Assembly (NCBI RefSeq): GCF_000016325.1
Contig: NC_009436.1
Coordinates: 3,906,001 to 3,970,000 of the forward strand
DNA from: Enterobacter sp. 638
Lineage (GTDB): Bacteria > Pseudomonadota > Gammaproteobacteria > Enterobacterales > Enterobacteriaceae
Length of the DNA stretch: 64,000 nt
Reading direction: 5' to 3'
Below are positions 45,383-54,939 of the stretch, piece after piece (the stretch's first letter is position 1; the number at the start of each line of letters is the position of its first letter). The notes beneath the pieces are model-generated. The model made no database searches. It was not told the DNA's origin and worked only from the letters and a program-made list of their open reading frames with translations. Both the position numbers and the translations under genes were made by a program.

Positions 45383-48237
45383 TGGAAAAGACATACAACC
45401 CACGAGATATCGAACAGCCGCTTTACGAGCACTGGGAAGAGCAGGGCTATTTCAAGCCTAACGGCGATGAAAGCAAAGAGTCCTTCTGCATCATGATCCC
45501 GCCGCCGAACGTCACCGGCAGTTTGCATATGGGTCATGCTTTCCAGCAAACCATCATGGACACCATGATCCGCTACCAGCGCATGCAGGGGAAAAATACC
45601 CTGTGGCAGGCAGGTACTGACCACGCGGGTATTGCGACCCAGATGGTGGTGGAGCGTAAAATTGCCGCTGAAGAAGGTAAAACCCGCCACGATTACGGTC
45701 GCGACGCCTTTATCGACAAAATTTGGCAGTGGAAAGCAGAATCTGGCGGCACCATTACCCGTCAGATGCGCCGTCTCGGCAACTCCGTGGACTGGGAGCG
45801 CGAGCGCTTCACCATGGACGAAGGCCTTTCCAATGCCGTGAAAGAAGTGTTCGTCCGTCTGTACAAAGAAGATCTGATTTACCGTGGCAAGCGCCTGGTA
45901 AACTGGGATCCAAAACTGCGCACGGCAATTTCCGATTTGGAAGTGGAAAACCGCGAGTCGAAAGGCTCGATGTGGCACATCCGTTATCCGCTGGCCGATG
46001 GTGCGAAAACCGCAGACGGTAAAGATTACCTGGTCGTGGCGACGACCCGTCCGGAAACCCTGCTGGGCGATACCGGCGTGGCTGTTAACCCGGAAGATCC
46101 GCGCTACAAAGATCTGATTGGCAAGTTCGTCATGCTGCCGCTGGTGAATCGTCGCATCCCGATTCTGGGCGACGAACACGCTGATATGGAAAAAGGCACC
46201 GGCTGTGTGAAAATCACCCCGGCGCACGACTTCAACGACTATGAAGTTGGCCGTCGTCACGCCCTGCCGATGATCAACATCTTTACCTTTGACGGTGACA
46301 TCCGCGAAAGCGCAGAAGTGTACGACACCAAAGGCGAAGAATCTGACGTTTACCCAAGCGATATTCCAGCAGAATTCCAGAAGCTGGAACGTTTTGCCGC
46401 GCGTAAAGCGGTGGTTGCCGCCATTGACGCGCTTGGCCTGCTGGAAGACGTTAAGCCACACGATCTGACCGTTCCTTACGGCGACCGTGGCGGCGTGGTT
46501 ATCGAACCGATGCTGACCGACCAGTGGTACGTACGCGCTGACGTGCTGGCAAAACCTGCGGTTGAAGCGGTTGAAAACGGCGATATTCAGTTCGTGCCGA
46601 AGCAGTACGAAAACATGTACTTCTCCTGGATGCGTGATATTCAGGACTGGTGTATTTCTCGTCAGCTGTGGTGGGGTCACCGTATCCCGGCGTGGTACGA
46701 CAACGACGGCAACGTGTTTGTCGGCCGCACCGAAGAAGAAGTGCGTCAGGAAAATAACCTCAGTGCAGACGTTGCGCTGCGTCAGGATGACGACGTTCTC
46801 GATACCTGGTTCTCTTCCGCATTGTGGACCTTCTCTACGCTCGGCTGGCCAGAGAACACCGACGCGCTGCGTCAGTTCCACCCAACCAGCGTGATGGTGT
46901 CCGGCTTCGACATCATCTTCTTCTGGATCGCCCGCATGATCATGATGACCATGCACTTCATCAAAGATGAAAACGGCAAACCTCAGGTTCCGTTTAAAAC
47001 CGTCTACATGACCGGTTTGATTCGTGACGATGAAGGCCAGAAGATGTCTAAATCCAAGGGCAACGTTATCGACCCACTGGATATGGTTGACGGTATCTCT
47101 CTGCAAGATCTGCTCGAGAAACGTACCGGCAACATGATGCAGCCGCAGCTGGCGGAAAAAATCGCTAAGCGTACCGAGAAGCAATTCCCGGACGGCATCG
47201 AGCCGCACGGCACCGACGCCCTGCGTTTCACCCTGGCGGCGCTGGCTTCTACCGGTCGCGACATCAACTGGGACATGAAACGTCTGGAAGGTTACCGCAA
47301 CTTCTGTAACAAACTGTGGAACGCCAGCCGCTTTGTGCTGATGAACACTGAAGATCAGGATTGCGGCTTCAACGGCGGTGAAATGACGCTGTCGCTGGCG
47401 GATCGCTGGATCCTCGCGGAATTCAACCAGACCATCAAAGCATACCGTGAAGCGCTGGACACTTACCGCTTTGATATTGCGGCAGGTATCCTGTACGAAT
47501 TCACCTGGAACCAGTTCTGCGACTGGTATCTGGAGCTGACCAAGCCGGTGATGAACGGCGGCAATGAAGCGGAACTACGCGGAACGCGCAACACGCTGAT
47601 CACCGTTCTGGAAGGTTTGCTGCGCCTGGCGCATCCGATCATTCCATTCATTACCGAAACCATCTGGCAGCGCGTGAAGGTTATCAAAGGCATTACTGCC
47701 GATACCATCATGCTCCAGCCGTTCCCGGAGTTTGATGCCGCACAGGTGGATGAAGCCGCGGCTTCTGATACTGAATGGCTGAAACAAGCGATCGTTGCCG
47801 TGCGTAATATTCGTGCGGAAATGTACATCTCCCCGGGCAAACCGCTGGAACTCCTGCTGCGCGGTTGCAGTGATGCGGCGGTTCGTCGTGTTAATGAGAA
47901 CAGCAGCTTCTTGCAGAACATGGCGCGTCTGGAAAGCATTACCGTGCTGCCAGCCAATGAAAAAGGTCCGGTTTCCGTGACCAAAATCATCGATGGCGCC
48001 GAGCTGCTGATCCCAATGGCTGGTCTTATCGACAAGGACACTGAGCTGGCGCGTCTGGCGAAAGAAGTGACCAAAGTCGAGATCGAAATTGGCAAAATCG
48101 AAAGCAAGCTGTCTAACGAAGGTTTCGTGGCACGTGCACCAGAAGCGGTTATCGCGAAAGAGCGCGAACGTCTGGTCGCTTTCGCTGATGCAAAAGCGAA
48201 ACTGATCGAACAGCAAGCGGTTATCGCTGCGCTGTAA
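45382..48237 (+). CDS. valS: Valine-tRNA ligase
   Basis: Class Ia synthetase charging tRNA-Val, with an editing domain that clears threonyl-tRNA. The 951-residue protein shows the HIGH motif as [11 protein letters not shown] (42-52), the CP1 editing domain (about 190-340, [11 protein letters not shown]), the KMSKS motif in [13 protein letters not shown] (about 554), the anticodon domain and the C-terminal coiled coil (about 880-951). Length equals K-12. Confidence 0.98.
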   Translation: MEKTYNPRDIEQPLYEHWEEQGYFKPNGDESKESFCIMIPPPNVTGSLHMGHAFQQTIMDTMIRYQRMQGKNTLWQAGTDHAGIATQMVVERKIAAEEGKTRHDYGRDAFIDKIWQWKAESGGTITRQMRRLGNSVDWERERFTMDEGLSNAVKEVFVRLYKEDLIYRGKRLVNWDPKLRTAISDLEVENRESKGSMWHIRYPLADGAKTADGKDYLVVATTRPETLLGDTGVAVNPEDPRYKDLIGKFVMLPLVNRRIPILGDEHADMEKGTGCVKITPAHDFNDYEVGRRHALPMINIFTFDGDIRESAEVYDTKGEESDVYPSDIPAEFQKLERFAARKAVVAAIDALGLLEDVKPHDLTVPYGDRGGVVIEPMLTDQWYVRADVLAKPAVEAVENGDIQFVPKQYENMYFSWMRDIQDWCISRQLWWGHRIPAWYDNDGNVFVGRTEEEVRQENNLSADVALRQDDDVLDTWFSSALWTFSTLGWPENTDALRQFHPTSVMVSGFDIIFFWIARMIMMTMHFIKDENGKPQVPFKTVYMTGLIRDDEGQKMSKSKGNVIDPLDMVDGISLQDLLEKRTGNMMQPQLAEKIAKRTEKQFPDGIEPHGTDALRFTLAALASTGRDINWDMKRLEGYRNFCNKLWNASRFVLMNTEDQDCGFNGGEMTLSLADRWILAEFNQTIKAYREALDTYRFDIAAGILYEFTWNQFCDWYLELTKPVMNGGNEAELRGTRNTLITVLEGLLRLAHPIIPFITETIWQRVKVIKGITADTIMLQPFPEFDAAQVDEAAASDTEWLKQAIVAVRNIRAEMYISPGKPLELLLRGCSDAAVRRVNENSSFLQNMARLESITVLPANEKGPVSVTKIIDGAELLIPMAGLIDKDTELARLAKEVTKVEIEIGKIESKLSNEGFVARAPEAVIAKERERLVAFADAKAKLIEQQAVIAAL

Positions 48238-48245
48238 GGCCTTAA

Positions 48246-48271
48246 CCCCTTACCTGTTCGCAGGTAAGGGG
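48246..48271 (+). terminator. valS 3' hairpin with TTCG loop
   Basis: A perfect 11-bp stem CCCCTTACCTG / CAGGTAAGGGG capped by the very stable TTCG tetraloop, 8 bases after the valS stop. The following bases (ACTCCTCCC) are not a T run, so it is a terminator without U tract or an mRNA-stabilising hairpin. Confidence 0.6.
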
Positions 48272-48360
48272 ACTCCTCCCTGAAATATCCTCGCTTGCAC
48301 TCCCTTTTCTGCGATGCTATTAACTGCAACTGTGTGTCAATTTTTGTCATGAGCCATGCT

Positions 48361-48867
48361 ATGAGCGTAATTACCCCGACCGCCGCGACAACGATGCGTC
48401 GGATAACAGAGCTGGATAATTCCGGCATTGCCACCGTCATTCGTGCGGTATCGGCTGAATATGGTCTAACGGCCGATAAAGGCTACACCGTCGCTGACCC
48501 GAATCTGGATGAGTTGTATCAACTCTACAGTCAGCCAGGTCATGCCTACTGGGTCATCGAGCAAAACGGTCATGTCGTCGGCGGAGGCGGTGTGGCACCG
48601 CTTAGCTGCAGCGAACCCGACATCTGCGAACTGCAAAAAATGTACTTCCTGCCGTCCGTGCGCGGCCAAGGGCTGGCGAAAAAGCTGGCGTTGGTGGCAC
48701 TCGATCACGCTCGCGCACAGGGTTTTAAGCGCTGTTATCTCGAAACCACCGCGTTCCTCAAAGATGCTATTGGGTTATATGAACACCTCGGCTTTGAGCA
48801 CATCTCAGAACCTCTCGGCTGTACCGGTCACGTCGACTGCGAAGTCAGAATGCTGAAAAATCTGTAA
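48361..48867 (+). CDS. yjgM: GNAT-family N-acetyltransferase YjgM
   Basis: A 168-residue acetyltransferase with the GNAT core: [22 protein letters not shown], then the acetyl-CoA motif [21 protein letters not shown] (Q/RxxGxG/A) and motif B ending YEHLGFE. K-12 YjgM is nearly identical after residue 12. Several ATGs lie close together; I use 48361, which aligns with K-12, though 48349 is possible. Substrate unknown. Followed by ahr, which is not its K-12 neighbour. Confidence 0.88.
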   Translation: MSVITPTAATTMRRITELDNSGIATVIRAVSAEYGLTADKGYTVADPNLDELYQLYSQPGHAYWVIEQNGHVVGGGGVAPLSCSEPDICELQKMYFLPSVRGQGLAKKLALVALDHARAQGFKRCYLETTAFLKDAIGLYEHLGFEHISEPLGCTGHVDCEVRMLKNL

Positions 48868-48950
48868 ATTCCTTTCCCGCCCTCTTCTGTTAAGCGGCTG
48901 TAAACTGAATGCTCTACACTCTCAGTTCACACCAAAACGGGGGAAAGACG

Positions 48951-49970
48951 ATGTCGAAGATAAAAAGCTACGCCGCACCGCAGGCAGGTGCAGAACTTGA
49001 GCTGTACGAATATGATGCGGGCGAGCTGAAAGCAGAAGACGTCGAAGTACAGGTCGATTATTGCGGCATCTGCCACTCAGATCTGTCGATGATCGACAAC
49101 GAATGGGGTTTCTCAAGCTATCCACTCGTCGCTGGACACGAAGTCATTGGCCGCGTGGTCGCACTGGGGACGGCTGCCCAGGACAAAGGGCTTAAAATCG
49201 GTCAGCGTGTCGGTATCGGCTGGACTGCGCGTAGCTGCGGACATTGTGATGCCTGTATCAGCGGCAATCAGATCAACTGTCTGGAAGGCGCTGTCCCGAC
49301 AATCCTGAACAAAGGCGGTTTCGCCGACAAACTGCGCGCCGACTGGCAATGGGTTATTCCACTGCCGGACAGCATTGATATCGAATCCGCAGGCCCGCTG
49401 CTGTGCGGCGGTATCACCGTTTTCAAACCTCTCCTGATGCATCACGTCACTGCCACCAGCCGCGTCGGCGTTATCGGTATTGGTGGTCTGGGCCACATCG
49501 CCATCAAGCTGCTGCACGCCATGGGCTGCGAAGTCACCGCGTTCAGCTCTAACCCAGCGAAAGAGCAAGAAGTCCTGGCGATGGGTGCTGACAAAGTCGT
49601 TAACAGCCGCGATCCGGAATTGTTAAAAGCGTTGGCCGGTCAGTTTGATCTGATCATCAACACCGTTAACGTCGATCTCGACTGGCAGCCGTACTTTGAA
49701 GCGCTGGCCTATGGCGGTAACTTCCACACCGTCGGCGCGGTTCTGAAGCCGCTTCCGGTGCCTGCTTTCACGCTGATTGGCGGCGACCGTAGCGTGTCGG
49801 GTTCTGCGACCGGTACGCCTTACGAATTGCGCAAGCTGATGAAATTCGCTGGCCGCACGAAGGTTGCGCCAACGACCGAACTGTATCCGATGTCTAAAAT
49901 CAATGAAGCTATTCAGCACGTTCGTGACGGCAAAGCCCGTTATCGTGTCGTGTTGAAAGCGGATTTCTGA
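48951..49970 (+). CDS. ahr: NADPH-dependent aldehyde reductase Ahr
   Basis: Zinc-type medium-chain dehydrogenase that reduces a broad set of aldehydes. The 339-residue protein has the catalytic-zinc residues in CGICHSD (about 38-44) and GHE, the structural-zinc cysteines in [16 protein letters not shown], and the Rossmann motif GIGGLGHIA. The ATG follows GGGGGAAAGACG. In K-12 (yjgB) it lies beside the idn cluster and leuX, not beside yjgM. Confidence 0.93.
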   Translation: MSKIKSYAAPQAGAELELYEYDAGELKAEDVEVQVDYCGICHSDLSMIDNEWGFSSYPLVAGHEVIGRVVALGTAAQDKGLKIGQRVGIGWTARSCGHCDACISGNQINCLEGAVPTILNKGGFADKLRADWQWVIPLPDSIDIESAGPLLCGGITVFKPLLMHHVTATSRVGVIGIGGLGHIAIKLLHAMGCEVTAFSSNPAKEQEVLAMGADKVVNSRDPELLKALAGQFDLIINTVNVDLDWQPYFEALAYGGNFHTVGAVLKPLPVPAFTLIGGDRSVSGSATGTPYELRKLMKFAGRTKVAPTTELYPMSKINEAIQHVRDGKARYRVVLKADF

Positions 49971-50014
49971 TTTAAACCGCTCAGAAATACGGTGCGAGCG
50001 AATGCCCGCACCCA

Positions 50015-50036
50015 ACCCTCTCCCACGGGAGAGGGT
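50015..50036. repeat. Intergenic palindrome between ahr and dhaK
   Basis: A perfect 10-bp inverted repeat ACCCTCTCCC / GGGAGAGGGT with a 2-base centre, bracketed by GGTGC and GCACC. It resembles the CCCTCTCC/GGAGAGGG palindromes scattered between genes in many Enterobacteriaceae and pseudomonads and lies between convergent genes, so it may also terminate. Confidence 0.5.
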
Positions 50037-50049
50037 GCACGCACTGGTG

Positions 50050-51696
50050 CTACTGTTTTGCTTTGGCCACTGCCGCAAACACCTCTGCAACGGCCACTGC
50101 CCCAGGATCTATTACACCTTCCAGGTTCTCTTTATTCACATACGACGAACGCCCTGCTCCCGCTTTTTGCATGCCAGCCGTAGCGTCTGCGCCTTTTTTC
50201 GCTGCCTGGGCAGCCGCCTGAATATCGCCGTTATGCAGCGTCTCCAGTGCAGGCTGTAGCGCGTCGATCAAGGTACGATCGCCAAGATCCGCTCCGCCGT
50301 AATGCTTCATTTGCGCAAGCCCACTCAGCAATGCCTCCGGCAGTGATTTTCCGTCATGCATTTTCTGTCCGGCAGCTGTGAAGAAGATCGACATCAGGAC
50401 GCCACTCGACCCGCCCATGACCGTCGCCAGCCGTTCGCCGATCAACAACAGCAGCTTAGAAAGATCGTTTAGCGGAAGCTGTTTTTGCTCCAGAAGCTGC
50501 GCAATTTCCCGCGCGCCTTGCGCAAAAGTCGACCCGGTATCGCCGTCGCCCACTTTGGCGTCCAGCGCATTTAAACGGTTCTCCAGAGCGAGCAACGTTT
50601 GCGTCGCCGCTGCCACTCGCGCTGCGACCTCGTCGTTCCCGGAAGGCGTAAATTCAACACGATCCTGAATCGCAGTATGCGAAAGCGTGCGTAATGGCGC
50701 GAATGCTACCGGCTTTTGCCAGCCGATAGTTTCGACGGGTGCGTTAATGGCTTTCTCAAAGGTATCGTTAAGCTGTAACAGTGACAGCGAAAAGCCTTTC
50801 ATATCCAGCGAGCTTACCAGCGGCGCAGGGCCAATCAGATACGCAATATTTTCTTTCAGCGCAGAATCCGCCAGTTCTTTCGTGAGCAGCGCCATCTCCA
50901 GCGCCGATACACCGCCGAGATTGTTAATCAGCACCGCAAATTTGCCTTCGCCGGCCGTCTCTTTTAACGGCTTCACCAGGGTGTCGATAATCTCTTTGCT
51001 GTTGTGCGTATCAACCACCGACGCGCCCGGCTCGCCGTGAATGCCCAGCCCCAGTTCGACATGTCCATCCTTGATACGCCCTTCTTCATCGTCGCTGCCC
51101 GGCAGGTTGCACGTTTGCATCGCCACGCCCAGGCTCCAGATATTGTCACAGGCCTGCTGCGCAATATCCCGCACGTCAGCCAGTGATTTCCCCTGTTCGG
51201 CTGCATATCCGGCAATTTTGTGTACCAGCGCCGTACCCGCAATGCCACGCGGCTGTTTGTTATCCGGCAGGGCGATGTCATCAGCAACAATCACCATCTC
51301 AACCTTCAGCCCATAGCGTTTGGCCTTTTCCGCCGCGAGGCCAAAGTTAAGCCGATCGCCGGTATAATTTTTGACGATTAACAGGCAACCGCGATCGCCC
51401 GTTACCGCCACAATCGCGTTTAACACCGCATCTACGCTCGGTGAGGCAAACAGATCGCCACAGACGGCTGCGGTCAACATCCCTTTGCCGACAAATCCGG
51501 CATGAGCGGGTTCGTGCCCCGACCCACCACCGGAAATCACCGCTACGCGGCTTTTATCCCAGTCGCTACGCGCAACCACCCGAATGGCCGGATCGATATC
51601 AAGTTTGACAAGATTCCCGTGCGGCGCGGAAATCAGTATGCCTTCAATGGCGTCGTTGACCAGCTGTTTGCGGTCATTAAAAAAGAATCTGGACAT
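50050..51696 (-). CDS. Single-chain ATP-dependent dihydroxyacetone kinase
   Basis: Phosphorylates dihydroxyacetone (and likely glyceraldehyde) with ATP. The 548-residue protein fuses a DhaK domain (about 1-335; SGGGSGHEPAHAGFVGKGMLTAAVCG, substrate-binding His220 in GLGIHGEPGAS) to a DhaL ATP-binding domain (about 355-548; DAKVGDGDTGSTFA with the Mg-binding aspartates). It closely resembles Citrobacter freundii DhaK (552 residues), not the PTS-linked DhaKLM of K-12. The ATG at 51696 gives MSRFFFNDRKQLV; the upstream extension of 21 codons is not supported. It is convergent with ahr and divergent from yjgR; no dha regulator or glycerol dehydrogenase is adjacent. Confidence 0.93.
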   Translation of the reverse strand: MSRFFFNDRKQLVNDAIEGILISAPHGNLVKLDIDPAIRVVARSDWDKSRVAVISGGGSGHEPAHAGFVGKGMLTAAVCGDLFASPSVDAVLNAIVAVTGDRGCLLIVKNYTGDRLNFGLAAEKAKRYGLKVEMVIVADDIALPDNKQPRGIAGTALVHKIAGYAAEQGKSLADVRDIAQQACDNIWSLGVAMQTCNLPGSDDEEGRIKDGHVELGLGIHGEPGASVVDTHNSKEIIDTLVKPLKETAGEGKFAVLINNLGGVSALEMALLTKELADSALKENIAYLIGPAPLVSSLDMKGFSLSLLQLNDTFEKAINAPVETIGWQKPVAFAPLRTLSHTAIQDRVEFTPSGNDEVAARVAAATQTLLALENRLNALDAKVGDGDTGSTFAQGAREIAQLLEQKQLPLNDLSKLLLLIGERLATVMGGSSGVLMSIFFTAAGQKMHDGKSLPEALLSGLAQMKHYGGADLGDRTLIDALQPALETLHNGDIQAAAQAAKKGADATAGMQKAGAGRSSYVNKENLEGVIDPGAVAVAEVFAAVAKAKQ

Positions 51697-51833
51697 AGCT
51701 TCCCAAAATTTTGTGAACCGTATGCAAAAGCATAGTCCGCACTGGATAATGCGCCGCAAAGTCAGGAATTTACTGAGTCACATTGCCGTCAGGTTGCCTA
51801 TACTCGACGCAGGACAAAAAGAGGACGCGCACC

Positions 51834-53336
51834 ATGAGTACACCACAGCTGATTGCCCGAACGCTGGAGAAAGAGCTGTTCCTGCTGCCCGGTATGGCGA
51901 ACCGCCACGGGCTGATTACCGGTGCGACGGGGACGGGGAAAACCGTCACGCTGCAAAAGCTGGCGGAGTCTTTTTCTGAAATTGGCGTCCCGGTGTTTAT
52001 GGCCGACGTGAAAGGCGACTTGACCGGGATTGCGCAGCCGGGCACCGCGTCTGAAAAACTGCTCGACCGGCTTAAAAATATTGGCGTCACCGACTGGCAA
52101 CCGCAAGGTAATCCGGTGGTGGTGTGGGATATTTTCGGTGAGAAGGGCCATCCGGTGCGCGCGACCGTATCCGACGTCGGCCCTTTACTGCTGGCGCGGC
52201 TCCTCAATCTGAACGATGTGCAATCCGGGGTGCTGAATATCATCTTTCGCATCGCGGACGATCAGGGATTGCTGCTTCTCGATTTCAAAGATCTCCGCGC
52301 CATTACGCAGTATATCGGGGATAACGCAAAATCCTTCCAGAATCAGTACGGCAACATTAGCAGCGCCTCGGTCGGTGCCATTCAGCGTGGGCTACTAACT
52401 CTGGAACAGCAAGGCGCCGAACATTTCTTTGGCGAACCGATGCTGGATATCAAAGACTGGATGCGCACCGATAGCAACGGCAAAGGCATCATCAACATCC
52501 TCAGCGCCGAAAAGCTCTACCAGATGCCTAAACTGTATGCCGCTAGCCTGCTGTGGATGCTCTCAGAGCTTTATGAACAGCTGCCGGAAGCTGGCGATCT
52601 CGATAAACCCAAGCTGGTGTTTTTCTTTGACGAAGCGCATCTGCTGTTTAGCGATGCCCCGCAGGTCTTGCTGGATAAAATCGAACAGGTGATCCGCCTG
52701 ATCCGCTCTAAAGGCGTGGGGGTGTATTTCGTTTCGCAAAACCCTTCTGATATCCCCGACAACGTTCTGGGGCAGTTGGGCAACCGCGTACAGCACGCGC
52801 TCCGCGCCTTCACACCGAAGGATCAGAAAGCCGTAAAAGCTGCCGCGCAGACTATGCGCGCCAATCCGGCGTTTGATACAGAGCTTGCCATTCAGGCGCT
52901 CGGAACCGGTGAAGCGCTGATTTCATTCCTGGATGCGAAAGGCAGCCCGTCAATCGTCGAGCGCGCAATGGTTATTGCGCCATTCTCCCGCATGGGACCC
53001 GTGACGGAGGATGAGCGAAACGGACTGATAAATCATTCGCCGGTGTACGGAAAATACGAAGACGACATCGACAGAGAATCCGCCTTCGAAATGCTGCAAA
53101 AAGGGGTTCAGGCCACGACGGAGCAGCAAAATGCGCCTGCGACAAAAGGCGAGTCGGTTGCGGTGGATGACGGAATACTCGGCGGGTTGAAAGACATTCT
53201 CTTCGGCAGCACCGGTCCGCGCGGCGGCAAGCGCGATGGCGTCGTGCAGACCATGGCGAAAAGCGCGGCGCGCCAGGTGACGAATCAAATTGTCCGCGGG
53301 ATGCTGGGTAGCCTACTCGGTGGCCGACGACGTTAG
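51834..53336 (+). CDS. yjgR: HerA-like/DUF853 P-loop NTPase YjgR
   Basis: A 500-residue helicase-HerA-like ATPase of unknown role: Walker A GATGTGKT (about 30-37), Walker [13 protein letters not shown] (about 265) and a conserved [21 protein letters not shown] segment; the basic tail ends LLGGRRR. Start at 51834 as in K-12. Its last 24 bases overlap the 3' end of yhcC on the other strand. In K-12 its 3' neighbour is lptG. Confidence 0.92.
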   Translation: MSTPQLIARTLEKELFLLPGMANRHGLITGATGTGKTVTLQKLAESFSEIGVPVFMADVKGDLTGIAQPGTASEKLLDRLKNIGVTDWQPQGNPVVVWDIFGEKGHPVRATVSDVGPLLLARLLNLNDVQSGVLNIIFRIADDQGLLLLDFKDLRAITQYIGDNAKSFQNQYGNISSASVGAIQRGLLTLEQQGAEHFFGEPMLDIKDWMRTDSNGKGIINILSAEKLYQMPKLYAASLLWMLSELYEQLPEAGDLDKPKLVFFFDEAHLLFSDAPQVLLDKIEQVIRLIRSKGVGVYFVSQNPSDIPDNVLGQLGNRVQHALRAFTPKDQKAVKAAAQTMRANPAFDTELAIQALGTGEALISFLDAKGSPSIVERAMVIAPFSRMGPVTEDERNGLINHSPVYGKYEDDIDRESAFEMLQKGVQATTEQQNAPATKGESVAVDDGILGGLKDILFGSTGPRGGKRDGVVQTMAKSAARQVTNQIVRGMLGSLLGGRRR

Positions 53337-54257
53337 CGGGGAAACCCAGGGCTTACCAATCGCAGAACCCTGTACACCGTGCGCATTCAGGTAGCGGTCG
53401 AGCTCAACCATCCCTGTCCAGCGGTTCTCACACCATAGTGGCGCGAGCAATTCCGGGCGACGGGCGCTGGCGGAGATACGGTGATAAATCACGTCTGGCG
53501 GCGTATGACGAATCATCTCGCCCGCCGTAACGGTATATTCATCCAGCTCAATCCCGTTTAATCGCCCCGCTTCCCAGGACTTCGCCATAGTGCTGCCTTT
53601 GACGATATGAAGCGGATGAAGTTTGATGCCATCAACGCCCGTCTCAATCACCTTTTCCAGCGTTTCCAGGCCATGCTGCTGCCCTTCTCCCGGCAGACCG
53701 ACAATCAGGTGCGAACACACTTTGAGTCCGCGCTCGCGCGCAAGCCGCGTAGTGCGTTGGTAGCAGGCGAAATCGTGGCCGCGATTAATGCGGTGCAAGG
53801 TTTTGTCATGTGCGGTTTGCAGTCCCAACTCAAGCCAGATTTCGTAACCCAACTCTTTATATTCACTCAGCAGATCCAGCACGGCTTCTGGCACACAGTC
53901 CGGACGTGTCCCAACGCATAACCCGACAATATTTGCCTGACTGACGGCCTGCTGATACATCGAGCGCAACACTTGCACTTCTGCCCAGGTGCTGGTGTAA
54001 GCCTGGAAATAGGCCAGATATTGTTTAGCGCGGTTAACGAGACGGGCCTGATGGGCGAGCTGCTCTGCAATAGAGTGATGCTGCTGCGTCTCGTCGGCAA
54101 AAGAGGCCACATTACAGAAAGTACAGCCGCCACGCCCAATGGTGCCATCGCGATTGGGGCAGCTAAAACCCCCGTGTAGCGTGAGCTTATGAACCTTTTC
54201 ACCGTACCGACGTGAAAGATCCCCACCAAACATATTGACTAATTTCTGTAACTGCAT
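53313..54257 (-). CDS. yhcC: Radical SAM protein YhcC
   Basis: A 314-residue radical SAM enzyme of the TIGR01212 group with FeS cysteines Cys33, Cys45 and Cys48 ([19 protein letters not shown]). The family has been linked to tRNA/sulfur or arginine-nitrogen metabolism but has no agreed function. The ATG at 54257 gives [14 protein letters not shown] as in K-12. The C-terminus runs SPLTSSATE, a few residues longer and different from K-12, and this tail is encoded opposite the end of yjgR, i.e. at the right edge of the relocated block. Confidence 0.92.
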   Translation of the reverse strand: MQLQKLVNMFGGDLSRRYGEKVHKLTLHGGFSCPNRDGTIGRGGCTFCNVASFADETQQHHSIAEQLAHQARLVNRAKQYLAYFQAYTSTWAEVQVLRSMYQQAVSQANIVGLCVGTRPDCVPEAVLDLLSEYKELGYEIWLELGLQTAHDKTLHRINRGHDFACYQRTTRLARERGLKVCSHLIVGLPGEGQQHGLETLEKVIETGVDGIKLHPLHIVKGSTMAKSWEAGRLNGIELDEYTVTAGEMIRHTPPDVIYHRISASARRPELLAPLWCENRWTGMVELDRYLNAHGVQGSAIGKPWVSPLTSSATE

Positions 54258-54554
54258 AATCTGATAGACCGCCCCGAACAAAGGGGATAAGCCTGCCATT
54301 TTTAGCTTCAGTCGGCGATGACCTGGATCAATCGCTCTGGATCGCTATTATTCATTTGAATAAAAACCCACTATTATTGCAATTTCATTCACCATTCTGG
54401 CAATTACTTTTGCTTATGCTCAGGCCGATTTTTTCACTTATAGCGCCGGGGCTGAAAAACAGTGTGATTATGCGGGTTGTTCAGCAGCGCCAGTGTAATA
54501 TCCTGCAATTATTCTGGTATTCAGCATGCCGCATTGATAATACCGCTTTCAGAT

Positions 54555-54570
54555 AGTGAGTCAGATCACA
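54555..54570 (+). promoter_or_regulatory. Candidate CRP site upstream of gltB
   Basis: AGTGA-N6-TCACA matches the CRP consensus TGTGA-N6-TCACA at 9 of 10 positions, about 385 bases before the gltB start. E. coli gltBD is reported to respond to CRP. The surrounding 54258-54680 stretch holds no gene; it is AT-rich, as expected for the Lrp/IHF-controlled gltBD regulatory region. Confidence 0.45.
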
Positions 54571-54680
54571 CTCCCTTATTGCCTCCCCTGCGATAAGTTC
54601 GTTAAAAATAAGCAAAATAAAGTTTAAATTCAAAGCGATAACCCCTCTTTAGTACAATTTTGTATAAATAAGATTGCCAT

Positions 54681-54751
54681 TTGACCTATGTATCAAATAC
54701 CGATAACTTGGAAATCCGCTGGAAGCTTTCTGGATGAGCAGCCTGCTCATC
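54681..54751 (+). promoter_or_regulatory. gltB leader: candidate promoter and hairpin
   Basis: TTGACC (54681-54686), 17-base spacer and TAACTT (54704-54709) make a possible sigma-70 promoter, with a weak -10. Just downstream GATGAGCA (54733-54740) and TGCTCATC (54744-54751) form a perfect 8-bp hairpin. The leader up to 54939 stays open in the gltB frame from 54688 but shows no conserved protein outside the short propeptide region. Confidence 0.35.
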
Positions 54752-54939
54752 ATATTTATGCAGTAATTGAGATTCCCTCTGAAGCAAGTCCTCAAACTTG
54801 TTTGACCTGTGCGAAAAGGATATTAAGAGGGCGAATGCGAGGTACGCGTATGACACGCAAACCCCGTCGCCGCGCTCTTTCTGTGCCTGTGCGCCACGTC
54901 CAGATGGGAAGCCCGAAGAGCCTGGGGAGGTTCACTGAT

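Noticed and set aside
45328..47208. Long open frame (about 626 codons) opposite valS
   Set aside because: Antisense to a complete, highly conserved synthetase; composition (His, Phe, Arg rich) is that of a codon-bias shadow and no domain is recognisable.
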